From Bacteroidota bacterium (GTDB lineage: Bacteria; Bacteroidota; Bacteroidia; Chitinophagales; Chitinophagaceae): a stretch of DNA of 64,000 nt. Position 1 is the stretch's first letter; each line of letters starts with the position of its first letter. The position numbers and the translations under genes were made by a program. A model generated the notes under the pieces. That model searched no databases and was not told where the DNA came from. It saw only the letters and a program-made list of their open reading frames with translations. Shown here in pieces: positions 61,266-64,000 of the stretch. The DNA lies in contig JAKPSI010000082.1 of the NCBI GenBank assembly GCA_029555415.1, forward strand, positions 1-64,000, read 5' to 3'.

Positions 61266-62231
61266 TCAGATTGAATCATCGGTCACATCAGGCGGTACAC
61301 CTTTTTTCTTCATGAAGATCGAATAGAAAATGGCACCGGTAATGCACACCAGGATCACCGCCAGCGAAAGGAATACCTGCTCATTGCGGCTCAGCCACAT
61401 GGACAGCCAGTGTTCGGTCAGCATCTTGACACCGATAAATACCAGTACCACGGCAATGCCCTGCTGCAGGTAATCGAAGCGGCTGACGGCACCCCGTAAC
61501 AGGAAGAACAATGAACGCAATCCCAGTACTGCGAAAATATTGGAGGTATAGATCACGAGTTTATCCCGGGAAATACCCATCACCGCAGGAATGGAGTCGA
61601 GTGCGAACACGAGGTCGATCACGGCCAGCATGATCACCACAACGAATAAAGTGGTATAAACAGGTTTTTTATTCTCACGGATGACAAAGCGTCCTTCACC
61701 ATCATGCGGAACGAGGGGCAGGAAACGCTTCAGGAACAGATAAATCTTTGATTCATGCGGGTCGAATTCCTCATCCTCATTGGAGCTGAACATCCGGTAC
61801 CCGGTAAACACCAGGAAAGCACCGAAAATGTAAAGGATCCAGCTGAAACGGTCCACCAGCGCGACTCCCACCGTGATGAAAATGACGCGGAAAATGATCG
61901 CCATCAGGATACCGATGAGCAGCACCCTCCCGTAATATTTTTCCTTGACGCCGAATGAACTGAAGATAAGGATGAAGACGAAGATGTTATCGATACTCAG
62001 ACTCCACTCCATCAAGTAACCACTGAGGTATTGCAGCGCGAGATTATGACCATTCTCCACCCACATATACACGAAGAAGCCGATCGCGAGCGTTACCCAG
62101 AAGAAGGTTTGGTACAAAGCCTGACGGATACTGATGATGCGGTTCTTCCGGCTCAGGAGCCCGAGGTCCAGCACCAGCGCAACGACCAGTATGATGGCAA
62201 AAACGATATAGGTTATCTGCTCATGTGTCAT
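61266..62231 (-). CDS. TerC/Alx-family membrane protein
   Basis: A 321-residue integral membrane protein with about nine segments. The TerC pattern is clear: EWSLSIDNIFVFILIFSSFGV with an intramembrane Asp, and VVVIMLAVIDLVFALDSIPAV with further acidic residues. Members export Mn2+ or protect against tellurite. It is 23 bases upstream of murF-alr on the same strand and downstream of gldG. No Mn riboswitch is visible. Confidence 0.9.
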   Translation of the reverse strand: MTHEQITYIVFAIILVVALVLDLGLLSRKNRIISIRQALYQTFFWVTLAIGFFVYMWVENGHNLALQYLSGYLMEWSLSIDNIFVFILIFSSFGVKEKYYGRVLLIGILMAIIFRVIFITVGVALVDRFSWILYIFGAFLVFTGYRMFSSNEDEEFDPHESKIYLFLKRFLPLVPHDGEGRFVIRENKKPVYTTLFVVVIMLAVIDLVFALDSIPAVMGISRDKLVIYTSNIFAVLGLRSLFFLLRGAVSRFDYLQQGIAVVLVFIGVKMLTEHWLSMWLSRNEQVFLSLAVILVCITGAIFYSIFMKKKGVPPDVTDDSI

Positions 62232-62250
62232 GAGGGATCAGCTTCCGGTT

Positions 62251-63999
62251 TTAGTTGCGGGATACCGCGTATTTTCTTTTCCGGGTTTGTTGATAAATGA
62301 ACCCGGCGAGTATAACGAGTAAAATGGGCACCACGGTATTGACCAGTTGCCAGCGGAGTTTTTCTCCTTCCACTTTCTTGCCATCAAGCAGGCGGAGTAC
62401 GATGTCTTTGTTACCGGTCTCAATGATCCCTGGTTTGTTGGTAAAATACTCCAGGCAATTCTGTAGAAAACTTCTGTTTGAAAAAGGGATAAAATACTTA
62501 GAACCTTCTCTGTCGTTCTGATAGGCATCATAAGTAAACTTATTCCATCCCATTGAAAGCGGCTGAGGTTCGGCGGTTCCGGTCGTCAGATCATTCAAGA
62601 CCACATCACCATCGCCGACAACAATTAGTTTTGAAGAAGGAACAGAATTTTCTTTGAAAGGCAATCCAATAGCAGCCAGGCTATCCATGCTTGCTTTCGA
62701 AACCCTGTTCTTAAAAAAAGAGTTGAAACCACCTTCCAATAAGACAGCTGCAGGTATCTCAGACTTTCTGAATTTGGCATCTTCAGGGGTCGTCCTGTTC
62801 TCGTTCATACTTATCACCGCAGGAGTAGCAATTGTCCGGGAATTGGGAGATGTGAATAGCAAAACAGTTTTCTTGATCCCTTCAGACTTGATCGTATCTA
62901 CAGAGTTTGCAAAATGACCGGAAACCGGGCCAAGCCCTTTATTGATAAGGTGTGAGCCCTGCGATTCAAAGATTGGGTAGTAATTCCAAGGCATAAACTC
63001 GAACTGTGGCGCTTCGGGGGTCCCACCAACTATTACAGGAAGGACATCACTTTGCAAGTCCATGATCAGATCCGGATTTACTCTGGCCCCGTATTGGAAG
63101 ATCAGATCAGTCAGGTTCAGGTCCCTGTCATAAGCAACGAATTCTTTTGACCTCAAACTGTCGTTTTCAGCATACAATCTGTCCATGAAGATCATAACAT
63201 GGCCACCACGCATTAAATATTGGTCGATCTTAAGTTTCTCTTCATCAGAGAATCTAAGCGTTGGCTTAACTATGATAAATGCATTGAACTCAGGCGGGAT
63301 CGCTTTCTGAGTCTCAAGGTTGAACTGGTAGAGGTCGAACTTTTCCCTTATCGTTTGTTGAAGATCGAATACATGGAAATCAATTGGCTCTCCGTTTCCT
63401 GTCGCATAGCCAACAATTGCCTTTTTGGGTTCCACCAATTCATCCATTGACTTCAGAAATTGAAATTCTAGCATTGCCTCGGCATTGTTGATCTCAACCT
63501 GGCTGATGAATCTGTTTGAGCCCGGATAAATATTGACCAGCTTTGATTTTCCTTTATAGGAAATGATCGCTACGGGATAAATCATCCTTTGTTCCTGGCC
63601 TGCTTTGACCTGTACAGTAAGATTGATTGGAGTGGCCCCCAATGAAATCAGTGAATCGGCATATTTAGTGTGTGTCCCAGGTAGCTCATCTAACGGGGAT
63701 ATAAACGAATATGTAAAATGTGATGAATTCCTGTCCTTAAGGATCTGTAAAAATTCGTCTACTGTTGTTGCTAATTTTTTGAACCCGGCATTAAAATCGC
63801 CTTTCAAAAACACCTGTACATTCATTTCGTCATCAAGACCCTTCAATAACTCTGTAGTACTCGCACTCAACGTATACCTTTTCTCCTTCGTCAGATCGAA
63901 ACGCGCATGAAACACCGATCCTGCAATATTGAGCAAGGCCACCAGCACCAGCCCGATGAGCCAGCCGTAGCGGGAATGCATGATGATGCGGGAAAGTTT
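62251..63999 (-). CDS. gldG: Gliding-motility ABC-type transport protein GldG (5' end at window edge)
   Basis: A large exported/anchored protein: N-terminal membrane helix (YGWLIGLVLVALLNIAGSVF), a long periplasmic part with the ABC-type-uncharacterised transport domain (DEMNVQVFLKGDFNAGFKKL, then IVGYATGNGEP and VMIFMDRLYAE), and a C-terminal membrane helix (VNTVVPILLVILAGFIYQ) before a basic tail. This is GldG, which with GldA and GldF forms an ABC transporter linked to gliding. A Met stands at 63981, but the frame stays open to the window edge (KLSRII precedes it), so the real start may lie beyond. Confidence 0.85.
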   Translation of the reverse strand, partial: KLSRIIMHSRYGWLIGLVLVALLNIAGSVFHARFDLTKEKRYTLSASTTELLKGLDDEMNVQVFLKGDFNAGFKKLATTVDEFLQILKDRNSSHFTYSFISPLDELPGTHTKYADSLISLGATPINLTVQVKAGQEQRMIYPVAIISYKGKSKLVNIYPGSNRFISQVEINNAEAMLEFQFLKSMDELVEPKKAIVGYATGNGEPIDFHVFDLQQTIREKFDLYQFNLETQKAIPPEFNAFIIVKPTLRFSDEEKLKIDQYLMRGGHVMIFMDRLYAENDSLRSKEFVAYDRDLNLTDLIFQYGARVNPDLIMDLQSDVLPVIVGGTPEAPQFEFMPWNYYPIFESQGSHLINKGLGPVSGHFANSVDTIKSEGIKKTVLLFTSPNSRTIATPAVISMNENRTTPEDAKFRKSEIPAAVLLEGGFNSFFKNRVSKASMDSLAAIGLPFKENSVPSSKLIVVGDGDVVLNDLTTGTAEPQPLSMGWNKFTYDAYQNDREGSKYFIPFSNRSFLQNCLEYFTNKPGIIETGNKDIVLRLLDGKKVEGEKLRWQLVNTVVPILLVILAGFIYQQTRKRKYAVSRN

Positions 64000-64000
64000 T

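Noticed and set aside
61266-62300. Manganese (yybP-ykoY) riboswitch upstream of the TerC gene
   Set aside because: The short space between gldG and the TerC gene (19 bases) cannot hold it and no such structure is visible.

Overview
The window reads as chromosomal DNA of a member of the Bacteroidota, most likely the Chitinophagaceae. The evidence is type IX secretion/gliding genes (porV, porU, gldJ, a gldG end), bacillithiol synthesis (bshA), a MurF-Alr fusion, many SPII lipoproteins, T9SS C-terminal sorting domains, and repeated TAnnTTTG -7 promoter boxes close to start codons. The family is inferred from protein flavour, not from a search.

Layout. 1-5.9 kb: the end of argH, a secreted M28 peptidase, bshA, an EnvC/LytM-like protein and a DUF4292 lipoprotein. 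The last two follow ispF and dut in a probable minus-strand operon ispF-dut-DUF4292-envC. 6.9-13.4 kb: T9SS block, with porV and porU on the minus strand and gldJ diverging, then a stand-alone murF. 14.7-19.0 kb: a sulfur/sulfane cluster (Crp-type regulator, TauE exporter, metallo-beta-lactamase/double rhodanese, small rhodanese, DUF6132, DUF983). Three of its promoters carry the same GTGAC-N4-GTCAC dyad at identical spacing from the -7 box, which suggests a local Crp-family regulon. 19.1-20.5 kb: two lipoproteins. 20.9-26 kb: a tRNA-Ser followed by a more A/T-rich stretch of poorly known genes: a two-gene module with a HEPN-like protein, a secreted nuclease, and two small lipid-anchored or secreted proteins with the same C-terminal Cys/His motif.

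26-42 kb: an orphan PAS histidine kinase, a SpoIID-domain protein apparently exported by T9SS, GNAT-TatD, a lipoprotein, a polysaccharide deacetylase, gltX, an aldo/keto reductase, a lone B12-binding protein, the CP-ATP-grasp/alpha-E/transglutaminase trio and an enoyl-CoA hydratase. 42.1-53.4 kb: seven minus-strand genes for breaking down a fucose/galactose/uronate-containing glycan (two GH29, GH95, DUF2264, GH88, a phosphatase-like protein, GH35) without SusC/SusD. 53.5-64 kb: fumC, a small conserved-looking ORF between two strong terminators, a T9SS cargo protein, lspA, the murF-alr fusion, a TerC protein and gldG.

The most unusual pattern is in the gaps. Many intergenic regions consist of short degenerate tandem arrays with a strict 7-bp period (words such as TTGCGGG, TTACCTA, CCATTAT, GACTATC, TGAATTT, AATTAAT). 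The same word recurs at distant places on either strand, the arrays usually begin within a few bases of a stop codon, and one array lies inside gltX. I found no CRISPR array, rRNA, complete insertion sequence or integrase.
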